This document shows, in pieces, positions 37,661-50,546 of a stretch of 64,000 bases of DNA (within the stretch, counting starts at the first letter, position 1; the number at the start of each line of letters is the position of its first letter). The stretch comes from Iris pallida (taxonomy: Eukaryota; Streptophyta; Magnoliopsida; Asparagales; Iridaceae). Location: assembly GCA_029216955.1 (NCBI GenBank), contig JANAVB010003999.1, positions 2,532,163 to 2,596,162 on the forward strand, given 5' to 3'. The notes under the pieces were generated by a model, which saw only the letters and a program-made list of their open reading frames with translations, did no database searches and was not told the origin of the DNA. A program made the translations under genes and the position numbers.

Positions 37661-38009
37661 GAGTAGTTGTGCCCTCATTATTGGACTTCATGATGTTGCT
37701 AGCTGAGGTGAATCTCACTATTCTTCTATGTGAGTTGCCTGGTAGTTATCCTTAGTTAGTCTTGTTGTTCCTTCTTTATTTCCTGTCTTATGATCATTGT
37801 AGATTCTAGTTGTTCTAGTGATATTGTTATTATTTCTTGTCTTATCTTCCTTAGTTTTCGAGTTGTGACATGAGTACATTTCATAATTATGGATCTTAGA
37901 AGTTGTAGTTAGTATAGTATACTTGACAGCGTTCTACCGCCGATACCGCGGCGTAGGCTGGGCGTGGCCCACGTATTCGTACCCGTATATCCGGGTGCGG
38001 GTCGTGACA

Positions 38010-38216
38010 GTATTGGATCACTCCGAGTTAGAGGTGGGGCCTACTCTCCGCTATCCAGAGGAGCCTGTGGAGATTCTGGATCGTTGTGAGAAGGTTCTCC
38101 GAAACCAAGTTATTCCTTTGGTTCGTGTCGCATGGAGGCATCACTCTCCAGGTGAGTCTACCTGGGAGAGGGAGGACGAGATGCGAGAGCGTTATCCTTA
38201 TCTCTTCGAGCCTTGA
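38010..38216 (+). pseudogene. Chromodomain at the integrase C-terminus of element A
   Basis: Encodes a chromodomain (EEPVEILDRCEKVLRNQVIP then VAWRHHSPGESTWEREDEMR and ERYPYLFEP) ending at a TGA. Such domains direct chromovirus integration by binding histone marks (established for the group). It is the continuation of the integrase frame that stops at 34070 and was split off by S2. The aromatic cage positions are not fully assessable by eye. Confidence 0.88.
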
Positions 38217-38284
38217 GGTATTTTTCTTTGTTCTTGCGACTGTTATTGTGCTAGCTTGCTCTAATTTCGAGGACGAAATTTTTT

Positions 38285-38299
38285 TTAGGAGGGTAGATT
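38285..38299 (+). other. Polypurine tract of element A
   Basis: TTTAGGAGGGTAGATT immediately before the TG of LTR 2, preceded by GAGGACGAAATT, as in other plant gypsy elements. It would prime plus-strand DNA synthesis. Confidence 0.8.
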
Positions 38300-38442
38300 T
38301 GTCACCCCCAATTTTCTTAATAGGACTAATATGATCATATACATTATTTCATTATTTTAATATTATTTAAATATTAATTTTTAGTGTTTTTATATTATTA
38401 TTGAAATAAGTATTTTACTGATAGTGTTTTTATTTATAAAAT

Positions 38443-38538
<96 letters not shown>

Positions 38539-38573
38539 TAAAATATTTAGTTTTTGTTTATAAATAAATTCTG

Positions 38574-38646
<73 letters not shown>

Positions 38647-38669
38647 ATATTTCATTTATTGGAATATAC

Positions 38670-38757
<88 letters not shown>

Positions 38758-38821
38758 GTAAATATATATATATGGGTAAATATTATAGGTTTATTTCATA
38801 TAAATAAATATATACGTATAC

Positions 38822-38915
<94 letters not shown>

Positions 38916-41604
38916 GTATATATATTTGTATGTATGTATGTATGTATGCATGTATGTATGCATGTATTTATGTGTGTGTGTGTATAAATATATATATATA
39001 TATATATACATAATAGCTTAAGAAAGAAAGAAAAGAAAAAAAAACAATAACAAACACATGCGCCCCCACCAAACCAAAAGGAAACCAGCAGCAGCAGTAG
39101 CTTAAATCCGAGCCCTTTCCATGTTTAAGCCGAACGGTTTCTAAACGCGATACATATATAAATATATATATTTATAGAGAGAGAGAGAGAGGGAGAGGAA
39201 TTTTCACAAAAATTCAAACCCTAGCCGTCACCTCCAACCCAACGTGTACCCCGACGTCGCCGGCGACCAACCCGTGGCCGTCCATCGCCGGAAAACGTGC
39301 AACGAGCATCCCACCCGCACGCGGAAACTGTCAGCGAAGGGCCGACTTCGAAAATAGATTTCTCCATCCTCGCTCCGTCGTTTTGCGAACCACTTGGTCA
39401 GGTATGATCCCAACATATACATCTTTATTTTTCTTCAAATAGTTTGTGCCGATTCGCACTATGTGCGACGAAAAACGAGTTCCAAAATCGAGAAAAAACT
39501 CAATTTTCTGGGTTTAGAAACTGTCCCGAAACTCCAACTTTGTGGCCGATTTGCGACCAGCGTGTTGTGTTTTTTTAAAATTGGTTTGAAGAGGCTTGGA
39601 GACAACCTATAGGGCTTTAAAAACCTTTTTTGTAGAACTGAATTTTATGCATTGTACAGAAAGTTATTGATTTGTGAAGTTGGAGAAAAAACTTATTTTC
39701 AAAAGTGAATTTTTAGAAAATTTGTCCCGATACGCCGTCCGTCTCGTCAAACCGGACGACGTGGTCACAAACCGAAAGCATCGAAAGGTGCGTATCGACT
39801 TCGTGGTCGTGTGGGCTTTGACGGAATTCAAATTGGTCGCGTGTGCGCGACGAAATTGATGCATATCCGTCAAAAATTTACCGTATCGGTCTTTTGCATA
39901 TTTGTCAATTACTTTGTGCACACTAATCAAATCGCGAAGAAACTTGCGCCATTGGACTCGAAATATTTTTCTGGTCCTGTATGCCAAGTTTGATCTGATT
40001 CTGAGACCGTTGATCGGGACGCCATTTTGGCGGGCCACAATCCCACTCAACGGGTGATTTTGTGCACAGCCCACCGGAATCCAAAATTGGACATACTGTT
40101 CGGTTCGTCTCGTCAAACTGAACCTGTAGACATATAGTTTGATAATTTTAGAGACCGTAGGTTCTGGCACGTTTTTTCGGTGCAAAGTGGGTCCAACGGC
40201 GGACACCATTTTAATCCAAAATTACCGTTTTGCCCCTGTGTCCAGAATTAGACTTATGGGTAGGCGTTTCTAGCTAATTTGACCATTCTGAGAATGTTGG
40301 TAATGTCTGTTTCAGCATTAGGAGACAGTTGTGCGAGTTGACCGTTCGTGGCTCTTTGAGTGGGTTGTAGTTTCGATTTTCTCAGCTCAGGACGACAGGC
40401 AAGTACATTCTCTGATAGTTTTCATTGTCTTGATATCTACTATATTTGATTCAGTTGTAGTATTATACTTGACTCTTGATACGAGGATACACGGACTAGT
40501 ATACGTGAACCTCGTCATGAGATGTCATTCCTGGTTTACCTGGTATATGAGTACATTGTTCGATATTGTTTCCTGTACTTGTATAGACACCGATTTGGAA
40601 GTGGGCTGGCCCCCTGCTTTTCGAATCTCGTGTCATGACCTGTCATGTCTGGATTCATTATACTACTCGGGGATGGGGGAGTTATTAGAGGTTATGTGAT
40701 CATTACCCTTACTTGTTTATTACTTGCGCATAGCTCCACCCTCACCACACGTAGGGTATAACCTGACCTTATACTACTTGTGCATAGATTTCCATTTTGG
40801 CCGGCCTGACCCCTACATTATTATACTACCTGTGCATAGCCGGTCAAATGGAACAGCCTGATCTTGACCCAAGCCGATCACATAACGCTCTAATATCTCA
40901 TGGCACTTTATTTTTATGTTTACATCATACCGCAGATTACTTTCCATTTATTTATATTCCAGTTTTATCTTATATCTCACACATGACATGATATCCAGTC
41001 CTCTTGTACCGTTTTACTTTCAGTCTTGATATTCCATCTTGTATTTTATTATGATTGTCTCTTATAGTATTTGTCAATTCACATGGAACTGCTGTTGGCG
41101 TTTGTAATTGCTCATATCCTGACAGGATAACCTCCATTGTTTTTCAGAGGATTTAGATGCAGATTGCCCGACCTACTACGGGTTTGGCATAGATGGAGCC
41201 TACGACCAGGACCAGCCTGTGGACCCGGTGTTCGTAGAGGACGCACCGCCAGTAGTCACCTAGATTTTGTCTTGATTACATTCCAGTTTGATACTTTGAG
41301 ACTTGTAGTATTTATTTTGGAATATTATTTTATGTCTTGGTCTCTGAACTTGTGATTGTGGCTCGGCACTATTTCAGACTATTTATCTCATCTTTATCTT
41401 TATCTTTATCATCGTGTTTATCTTCCTTAGAATTATGTGATTGAGTTGTGGTTATATTCCTCCGTGCGGAGATGACAGGTTATATTTGTGTCTTAGATTC
41501 TATATATTCTAGATGACCTTTTACAGCGTTCTACCGCCGATACTGCGGCGTAGGCTGGACGTACCCACGTGCTCGTGCCCCTAAACAGGGTGCGGGTCGT
41601 GACA
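38300..41604 (+). repeat. LTR 2 of element A
   Basis: 3,305 bp. Starts and ends as LTR 1. (AT)n arrays at 38448-38537, 38579-38641, 38677-38755 and 38823-38911 account for most of the length difference. The terminal block is at 41522-41604 and the intron-like block at 40399-41147. Confidence 0.9.
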
Positions 41605-42600
41605 CATTTTTATGGTGGCCCATGCAGGTCAGAGTCGCAACTAGTACGATTTCGTAATGGTGCTCGACTTAGAGTGCTAATTACAAGCCTGCTGTTAGAA
41701 AATATGTTCTAGGTTATGATAGGAGTTACTCAATCACATATTAGGAAAATTTCGATCTTTTGATTTCCATGACAAACTCTTCTTGCATTTCGAAATAAAT
41801 TGTCCTTCCTTGACGATATCTTATCATGTGACATATTGATCTCTTTGCTTAGGACTTTTGAGAGATTTCTGGGACGACCCTTGAGAATCTTGGTTGAACG
41901 TCAATTTAAAATCCTTTTGGTTCTGTTCGCCCTTGTTCCTTATTATTGAATTTGATTTTTGTTAGATCATCGCCGATTTTAATTTTTTATATCGAGATGA
42001 ATTTTATGGCCCGAGTTACGGTATCTTTTGATAACATATGTTGACGAATAACAGGGAAGGTAAAACGTCTACTTGGTTATGGAACCTGGAGTTTATCGCA
42101 GCTATATTAGCCAGCGTGGCGAAAACGTAGGGACCTGACTTCGGATGTACATATCTGGTTATGAGATTTGAGATTTCTTGCAGCCATACTAGTCGGCGTG
42201 GCGAGGATCCCAGACAACATGATTATAGAGGTGCATACCCAGTTATGGAATCTACCGTTATCGCAGCCTTGCTTACTGGCGTGGCGAGGATTCTGAGTAT
42301 CATGATTTAAGACAGACGTGAATGATTATCAGATTGTATCTTGAGGAGGGTCATAACATATCATCTCTATCATTTCATTTCTGTTATTATAGATTCTGTT
42401 CCATCCCCAATTAGCTTAGGAGTAAGGATACCTTTGGTTCTTTATTCCAGGTGTCTCATTTCATTATAGGTTCTTCGTAGTATGACGGCTTGATGATTTG
42501 CAATTGGTTTGTGTCCTTGAGTAATTGTGTTAATAGTTTTGAGTATGGTTAGAAAGTATTGTATATGATTTTTGATAATTAAATATAGATGAGAACCCTA
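41605..42600 (+). other. Second copy of the element A leader
   Basis: Follows LTR 2 directly with the same 9-nt spacer and motif (41614-41630) and tracks 30695-31690 with few differences until GAGAACCCTAGA near 42600. There the sequence changes completely. It marks an LTR-interior junction of a second element copy. Confidence 0.85.
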
Positions 42601-43889
42601 GAATTTTAGAGTCAACAAATACAAAGGAGACTCCACCGAAGGGGTCGGCGTACCCGATTATTAGTATTTTGTCTATTATAAAAATTTTAGAGTCAACAAA
42701 TACAAAGGAGACTCTGCCGAAATTTTCAATAATTTCGGAAGTTAGTTAATTAAAGGATTCAGAAATATTACCGATATCCCTAAAACCCTAGAATTTCGTT
42801 GTTACTTTGATTAGCAACGGACATTCGATATTGTCCACTATGTAAAATCAAAAAAAGAGGAGGGATTGGCAGTTGAAACTAATTTAATTATAGTTTATAG
42901 GATAGAAAGCATTGGAAGGGGGAGAACAACCTGAATATCACTTAAATAGTTTTGCAACATAATTATAACCAAAGCTGATCAGTATGTAAGCTCATTCGTA
43001 GGGCCATACGGATTGAGTATGTGAGGCTTAGCTCACTTAGCCCATGAGAGGCAGGGCCGGATTTTAATAATCGTGCCACCAAGTTACAAATTACTATTTA
43101 GCCCAGGAGAGGCAGGGCCGGATTAAACCCCGTGCCATCAGATCTTTACACCTATTTCGACATCAACATCGAATAGGTAAATTTTTTCCAAGTCCAAGGG
43201 AGACTTAGCTTATTAAGCTCAAGAGAGGAAGGACCGAATTCTAAGCACCGTGTCACCAAGTCACAACCTGATCCCTGATATACGGGATTGTTGTTGGAAG
43301 ACTAGTTAGGATGATATTCAAAGAGTTGTTCTCCAATTTGTATTTCATTTGAGGAAAGATTCGTTCTTGCTCAGGATAGTCAAGTATGCTTGTCTAAGTT
43401 AATATAATAGACAAATGGACAATAGTATTAAGAAATTCAATTTATAAAGCATGAATAACCTTTCTAAATTTCAATATGAATCATCTCATTTCATTCCTTA
43501 TCATATTTCCATTATCTTTAACCGTTCTTGACCGATGACTTGCTGTCGTTCTGACGACCCAATATTGTTCGCTAAGGGAAGACAAAGGCTCAGTAGAAAT
43601 GTTGCCTCTTTACAACGAGGACGAAATCAAGGAATAAACTATTAGAAGAACTTCAAGACGATATATATCATTTTGTAGCTGTCGAAGTATGTAAATAAGT
43701 ATTTTGATGTAAAAACCTGTGTAAATGTACTCTTAGAAATAGTTGTATGTATAATTAGAGAAATGAAATGTATTTAGCAATTCCTTGTATTTTCCATTAT
43801 GGTATGTTATGGACGACAATCGTGAATATGGTGTGTAGCCTGAAGATGTGTTCATAACGTCACCGTTGAAATTCTAGATGCGGAACGTG
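42601..43889. other. Unassigned segment with short internal repeats
   Basis: A unit containing TTTTAGAGTCAACAAATACA followed by AAGGAGACTC is present twice (about 42605 and 42687). A unit with GAGAGGCAGGGCCGGAT and GTGCCACCAAG/GTGCCATCAG occurs three times in degraded form (about 43046, 43106 and 43213). GAGGACGAAATCAAGGAATA near 43617 resembles the box before gypsy 3' LTRs. No coding domain is recognised. Probably the 3' non-coding part of another retroelement. Confidence 0.4.
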
Positions 43890-45119
43890 ACAACGTGCGT
43901 GTTGAACGTACTTAAAAAAATCCAGAATATTATTAAACAAATTAGATAAAAATTAAAATTATATTTGAATATTTTAAATATTTGAATATATTTTAACTAG
44001 GAATTGTTAAAGATATGTTTTTAAAATATTGGATAAGTGTTCGTTAAATAATACCATGTACATAGTTTAAGTAAAATTTAAATATTGAATATATTTTAGG
44101 ATTTGTTATATGTTAAAGTATTTTGATATTGAATATATTTTAGGATTTAAATATTGAATATATTTTAGGATTTGTTATATGTTTAAATATTGAATATATT
44201 TTGAAAATTTGTAATTATAATTATTTATTATTGATATTTATTTCACATTATGATTTTTGGTGATTTTTGTAATAATTTTTAAACTATTTAAAAACTGGTT
44301 TAAGTCATGACTTGTGATTTTGACGTGCTGCTAGTGAAACCCTAGAGACTGCATGACCTAGAGCCTAACCATGTCAGTAGGATGATTAATTATTATTTTT
44401 AGCCTAGGGATAATTTGGTCATTTTGACTTATTTGAATTATTTAACGATTTATTGAATTGGTGAATTCTAGTTTGACCTTGACTTGTTGAGACCTAGTGG
44501 ACTATCCTAGAAGCTAACCCTAGCCATGGTGACCCTAGTCTAACTTAGGTTAACCTACTTTTAGCCATTAGAAACTAATCTAGGATTATGAGGATTAGTT
44601 TAAGTGAATTTAAGTCATGGCTTATAGTTTCATGAAATGACTTATGGCTTAATGATTTGATTGATCATGACTTAAGCCCATGGGCCATTTAGTAAACCCT
44701 AACCCTAATTATTAAGCCTATGACCAGCCACATAGGGATCCCCACCCTATATAAACACTTATTCATTAGGGCTTGCCTCTTTTATTTCATTCCAACACTT
44801 GGAAAAAGAAAGGTATTTTCCCCCTTCCAAAAATCCCCATAAATCTATTTTAATTCCTTTTTAATCCTAGTTTTATGTATTAGAACCTAATACTCCCCTA
44901 TTTTCTGATTGTGGGGTTTAATCCCAGCTTTGGATCAATTTGGAACTTTTGCCATCAAGAGGAAGAATCCCCCATTTGAAGCTTTTCCAAGCTTTTTGCA
45001 CATATAGGTAAAACCCTTTAAATTGATTTAATTTTAATTTTATTTGCATTTAGGGCTAGATCTAGGAGTCCCCTAAGTGTCCCCTAAATTTGGGCAGATT
45101 TCGTGTCCGTTTGGTGTCC

Positions 45120-45760
45120 GTATCGGACACGTGTCGTAGTGTATACCTAGGTGTTTGATGAAATGCCTAAAAGGGATTTTCTTTCTATTTTTCCAAATCT
45201 TTTTGATTGAGTTCCTAGATCTATATATGTACTTCATATTCGTATCCTACTTAGCACATTTTTGGACACGTTCGTGTCCATATTTAGACACACACGCACG
45301 CACGAGGCCCCGGTGCGCTGCCCTGCTTCTCGGGTGCCATTGCGGACACGACACGGTGACTCATGTCGCGAAATTCGGTGGACACATTCCCCTAGTGACT
45401 GACACGACACCTACAAAGTTTCATAGGTTCTCGTTTAGTGTGCACGAAGAAAACTCACTCGTACTGGCCGTACTGGCCGCACGCGCGCGCTGTGCACGCG
45501 AGCAACCCTTCACTGACACACACGTTTAACTGACACGACACGTATTGTGGAAACGTTACAGGCACGTGGACACGTACCCCTACCCTAGGCGTACACGTGT
45601 GCATGGCCACATGTCCCCACGTGGCCTGTGTCGTGAGTTGGACACACGTGCACGCGTGCACGACGCAGGCTGTACACAGCGTGTCTGTGTGTGTTCCTAG
45701 ACATGGACACGCCGTGTCCGGCTCTAGGGTGACACAAAAGGATTCCTGGGGATACGTGCA
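45120..45760. promoter_or_regulatory. CACGTG/ACACG-rich cluster in LTR E
   Basis: At least five CACGTG hexamers (G-box/ABRE core, bound by plant bZIP and bHLH factors) and many ACACG/CGTGT occurrences fall within about 640 bp. Regulatory function is inference. The overlapping ORFs on both strands follow the repeat and look non-coding. Confidence 0.35.
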
Positions 45761-47397
45761 CATGTGTTTGATGATTACCAACCAGTTAACTTGCATTTAT
45801 CATAGTTTTGATGTTCGATTTCCAGTTTTCCATGTCACTGATACACGTATGCTGATTTTGTAATATCCTGAATTAATTTCCCATTTTTAACTGATTTATG
45901 ATGTTTAATGTCATATTTAATTCACCTACATGTGTAATTGCTACTACTGGTTAGGATTTCAGTGAGATTTTGGATTCAATTTGCTGAAATGGATTTTCGA
46001 TGTGTTTGGGCTGTGCAATACTGCTGGACTGATACACAGTCCTGCAAGTTGATTTCTGACTTTAAATTCCATGTTCTTAACTGATGTTAATTGATGTTTA
46101 ACTGCCAAATTGATTCCTACATATGTATTAGCTAACTCTAGGACGAATTTGCATGTTAGTTTAGTTTGTTATCAAGTAAAAAGGATTTCGATTTGGTGAT
46201 TGGATAGGGACTGATAGCTAAGTTCTATTTTTAGCTCCTGGAGGTTATTCCTGAGAATTATGTGGGTTAACAATGGGTGTTAGGCTTTTGGGATTTTGAA
46301 ATAGGCTTGAATGAGTGAACTAACTGTCATATACATACTCACAGTTCCTAAAAATAAATCTCTGTTTTCTCTTATTATTCCCTGTTCTAACTGAACTGTT
46401 AATGTTTGAACTGTCATTCCATTGAAATCCTGAGAATTTCCTTTACTGCACTTCACCAAATCTTTTCTTGCATTCCACTCATTCCCATTGTTCAGTCTTA
46501 TGGTTTGGTTCAGTTTTGGAATTTCGTTTTGAATTGGCATTTGTGTTTACTGTATTGAGCTGTCATTTGAGTTTCCAAAAATCTGATGTGGTGTTCACTG
46601 TTTTCCATTTAGTATCTTGATTCTCCTAGGCCAATTTCATAGTCTACTCTATGTTCCATACATACATTCTGATGGTTGTGTTTATAGTTTTCAATATGTT
46701 AATACCTGGCCAAACTGGAACATAACCATGCTTCTTATTTCTGTTAGTGCATAACCATCTAGTAGTTCCCCAACTTCACATGATCTCATATTGATTACTG
46801 AATGGCTTTCTGCTTGTGTGAACACAGTGCAATCACAGGGCCCTCTTGGGCAAGGAACTGCTGTTATAATTTTAAATGTGTTTAGAAGAACTGAGGTTTC
46901 AATATCTGCTTCCTGAGATTAAGTTAAATCAGTTTTGGTTTAAGATTGTGCAAATAGGTATGTTAGTTGTTTGTTAAGTCATTGGGTGAATGTGGTTTAA
47001 ACTGAAAACAGGAATGCCATTTACTGAGTTCAAGTTCAAGTGTAAAATCTGAGCTTTGTTTACTGCTCTCCAAGTGCCACACTGCCATTTTAACACTATA
47101 TCACACTCACACCCTCACATGTACACCTTGACACAAGCACATGTATTTCTCTCCCTATCACTCTATGCACATATATATATATATATATGTGTGTATATAT
47201 ATTTATATATATATCTAAATGTGATATACATATCTTAATGTATGCATAATGTGTGTATTGTGTAATTAGCCTATGGCTCCTAATAGGTATAAGCCTATAG
47301 TGAATATGTGCATGTTACATAAAAATTGTGTGTGGTTGGCTTGTATGGCCTAGATATGGTGTGTGCTTACTAGGATAGGCTGGCTAGGCCTAGTGAG

Positions 47398-47480
47398 ACT
47401 TGACTAGACTAGGATTAACCTAGTTTGACCTAGACAGTTGACCAGGTTTGACTTAGAGTTGACTTTGACCTAGATTGGCC
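47398..47480 (+). promoter_or_regulatory. W-box group in LTR E
   Basis: Seven or so TTGAC cores (TTGACTAGAC, TTTGACCTAGACAGTTGACC, TTTGACTTAGAGTTGACTTTG) lie about 130 bp upstream of the CAGGCGAGTACATTC block. Confidence 0.42.
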
Positions 47481-47614
47481 TAGAAATCATGTAGATTGCA
47501 TCATAAACATCAATTGTCATATTTTAAACACAGTATAACTTGTACTGCTCTATTTAGGACATTGTGACTCCGGTGCAGACATCTGATATTACACTACTCT
47601 TTTCAGAGTATCAG

Positions 47615-48441
47615 GCGAGTACATTCTCTGATAGTTCTCTCATTTATTTGTCAATTACTGTACTTCAGTTCTAGTTAGTTGTATGTGATTCTCTGTTACA
47701 AACACATATTGTTATTTCTGAATCCATGTATACGACACACATACTTACTCGTCTTACCTCTATTATTCGAATCACCATACGAATCACTATTCGAACCACC
47801 TATTCGTATCTTCATGTGCTGGTTGGACTTTTATTCGATTGATGTGTCGGATTTTGGATTCATTTGTATTAGATAGGCAGGGAAATACTTGATTAGACAT
47901 GTGAACATTCCCACTATTCGAACCACTCCCTGTGAATGATATTCGAACGATAGCCATCCCACACTTGGCCAGGTGTGCGATGTGCCGGATTTACCCATAG
48001 CCGTTTACATGTCTATCTAAGTATTTTAAAACACACTTGGAGAATTTATTCGAATCATTGTTTGACTACTATTCGAATCACTATTCGTATCACCTTATTC
48101 GAATCACCTTATTAGAACAATGATTAGAATTACATTCGACTCATCTTGTATTAGACTCACATTGGGATTACACTCGACTTATATTGTACTGTCTGAACTC
48201 ATCATGTTACTCTAGTTCAGCTAGATCTTATTTTACAGTCTTTATTGCTATTTTTTCTTCTTGTTTAGTTACCTTACTTTCCTTGTACATTAACTGCTCT
48301 CTACAACATTACTCGTATAAACTGCCATATTCATCAATACAACTGTCTATAACTGCTTTATAGTTCTCTGTTATTTACTTAGGATTTCTTGATGAATTGT
48401 ACTCGTTCCTGTCCTGACTGGACCTGTTGAAAATATTACAG
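47615..48441 (+). promoter_or_regulatory. Candidate intron-like block in LTR E
   Basis: Donor-like CAG then GCGAGTACATTC, and 827 nt later CCTGACTGGAC followed by the acceptor-like ATATTACAG. A short open frame (DACPENICPTC) follows. Same layout as in A, A' and S2. Confidence 0.35.
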
Positions 48442-49029
48442 ATGCTTGCCCTGAGAATATTTGCCCTACTTGCCTTGTAGCAGGAGATGGCTTAACTGCC
48501 TATGGCCCCGACACTCAGGAGTGATCGGGAGACTAGCTAGTAGACTTGGTTTAGTTTTCATGTTTTAGAACTTGAATTGTAATAACTGAGATACGAGTTC
48601 GTATTTGAGTTTGTTTGAGATATTATTATTTAGTAGTTTATAAATGTTGTTGTTTAGTCTTTAGTTATAACTTCTGTGTTATCTTATCGTGCTTAGACTG
48701 TGATTGAGATTTCATTATATCTATACTTGTCCTCCGTTCGGAGTTGAGATTTGATAAGTATATTATATAATTGCGTGAGTTGTTGATTAGATAGTAACCT
48801 AGGACAGCGTTCTACTGCCGACACTGCGGCGTAGGCTGGACGTACCCATTTCTCGTGCCCCTACATAGGGTGCAGGTCGTGACAACAACTATTAAGAGAT
48901 TCAATTCCCCCAAGTCATTTCTCTCACAAGTTGTGTACTTGTGTGAAAAGTGAAAAGGAACATTCTGATTTAATCTTTTAACTGTTGTAAATATGGATGT
49001 CCCATGACTCTTAGTCATCCATAACTTAT

Positions 49030-49320
49030 CACTACCAAAATAAGTCATATCAGCGACGTATTTAGCGACTCCAAGAAAGAACGTCGCTAATTTTTGGGGG
49101 TTTAGCGACGTTTATCTAAGACGTCGCTGTTTGTCGCCAACAGCGACTAATAGAGACGTCTAGCGGCTACAATTTGTTAAATGGGAATCTGCGTCGCAAG
49201 TTCGTCGGTACACGTCGCTGAGATAGCGACGTGTAGCAACGCATTTTAAGCAGCGTCGTCGTTTATTAAATATTAGCGACGTTTAGCGACGGCCGAGTAG
49301 GACGTCGCTAAATGTTTCAT
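49030..49320. repeat. CACTA1 left terminal and subterminal repeats
   Basis: About 11 copies of AGCGAC/GTCGCT in 290 bp following the terminal CACTAC. Similar arrays bind TNPA in En/Spm. A pyrimidine-rich stretch follows to 49550, with a direct repeat around GGACTCGCTGCGGGGGACAC (about 49588 and 49621). Confidence 0.88.
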
Positions 49321-49919
49321 ATAGGCGGCGAGGGTTTTCTTTTCGATCGTTCACAAATTCCTCCCCCCCAATTTTTCGCGCGCTCCTCCTCCGCGACACT
49401 CCTCCGGCGATTTCCCTCCTCCGGCCTCCTCCTTCGCGGCGCTCCTCCGGCGATCTCCCTCCTCCTTCCCTCATTCTCCTTCCTCAGGTAGCTCCTCCTC
49501 AGGTAACTCTCCCCCTGTCCCCCGCTTCCCATTTTCTTTTCGTCTTCTAGCTCTCTCTCTCGCTTCTAGTTCGTGTCCACGAGAGCGTGGACTCGCTGCG
49601 GGGGACACGAGACTCACAGTGGACTCGCTGCGGGGGACACGAGAGCGTGGACTCGCTTCTAGTTCGTGTGACACCTATTTTGTTGGTTTGGACACGTCGT
49701 GTCCCACTGTGTGGACACGAGACTCACAGTGTGACACCTATATACTGATACTGGGAGTTTTTTGGGCATATCAACTGTCAATTTAATGTTTTGCTTGGAT
49801 TCGAATTCTAATTTAGGGTTCGAGCCCTATTTACTGATACTGGGAGTTTTTTGGACATTTTCAGGGTTTTGAAATGATGAATAAATTGACTAATAATTAT
49901 TATCGAACCCTATAAAATT

Positions 49920-50546
49920 TCAGCTATGTCACGAAGGATGGATACTAATCCTGTGAATGAGTTTTCTCCTAAGTATTCTCGACAGTTGAGTATGATTTAG
50001 CTCACTGACATTACTGAAATATGGAATGATTAGTGTAGGGTATGTTGGTCAGGTTTTGGCAGAGTTGGGATATGATAGTATGCATGTTACAATTAACAAG
50101 GAATGCTGTTGACACCAAATGTTGCACGACAGGTTACTTGAGTCACCTGGAATGTTTTACCTACTGAAATAAATGGTTTGGGCAAGGGTGTGTATAGGTT
50201 TGTCATCAGATGGTATGGGATTTTGCCTGCCAAGTTCTAAACAGCAGTCCAGGCTGCCTGCTTAGTTGAAAGTCTTAATTAGACTTTCTGTTCAGTACCC
50301 TTTGACTGAACTAAGTTGACCTGAATACCATATTTTAAATCCTAAATCTAAGTCTGCATGTTGTTCAATTCATGATAGGTTATCTTGTTAACAGTAAATG
50401 CCTTCCTTTTTAATATGTGTGAAACTCAAAGGTAGGATAAATCCAGTACAAATTAGGGACTGTCATGTTCAGGCAGTTGTGGTGCCGATCGCTTCAAGGT
50501 AACTAGTACAACAAGGACTTCTGGTGCACGTAAGCCAACAGATTCG
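49920..50546 (+). other. Upstream part of the CACTA1 transposase gene, eroded
   Basis: ATG at 49925 opens a short frame (MSRRMDTNPVNEFSPKYSRQ) that soon meets a stop. The region up to 50546 probably held first exons of the tnp2 gene, but no domain is recognisable. Confidence 0.35.

Larger units (their letters stand above)
34071..38009 (+). mobile_element. Solo LTR S2 inserted before the chromodomain of element A
   Basis: 3,939 bp beginning TGTAAGTCCCTGAATTTAGG and ending GGGTGCGGGTCGTGACA, flanked by a perfect GTATT duplication (34066-34070, 38010-38014). It splits the integrase/chromodomain frame. The terminal 84 bp and the CAGGCGAGTACATTC block match LTRs A, A' and E. It has no interior coding sequence. 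The GC-rich stretch at 35150-35530 gives overlapping ORFs on both strands with no recognisable domain, and is read here as part of the LTR. Confidence 0.9.
43890..48884 (+). repeat. LTR E (A-type long LTR); left boundary uncertain
   Basis: The right end (TGCAGGTCGTGACA, 48884) and the terminal block from 48803 match LTRs A, A' and S2. The CAGGCGAGTACATTC block is at 47612. The left end is not clear: ACAAC occurs at 43888-43892 and just after the right end (48885-48889), but the base after the left copy is not a TG start. Region 45129-45760 is rich in GACACG/CACGTG. No coding domain is seen. Confidence 0.6.

Noticed and set aside
45155..45863. Overlapping Thr/His/Val-rich ORFs in LTR E
   Set aside because: They follow the ACACG/CGTGT-rich composition and occur on both strands at once.
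43888..48889. ACAAC as the target-site duplication of LTR E
   Set aside because: The right copy fits the LTR end, but the left copy is followed by GTGCG rather than a TG start, so the match may be chance.
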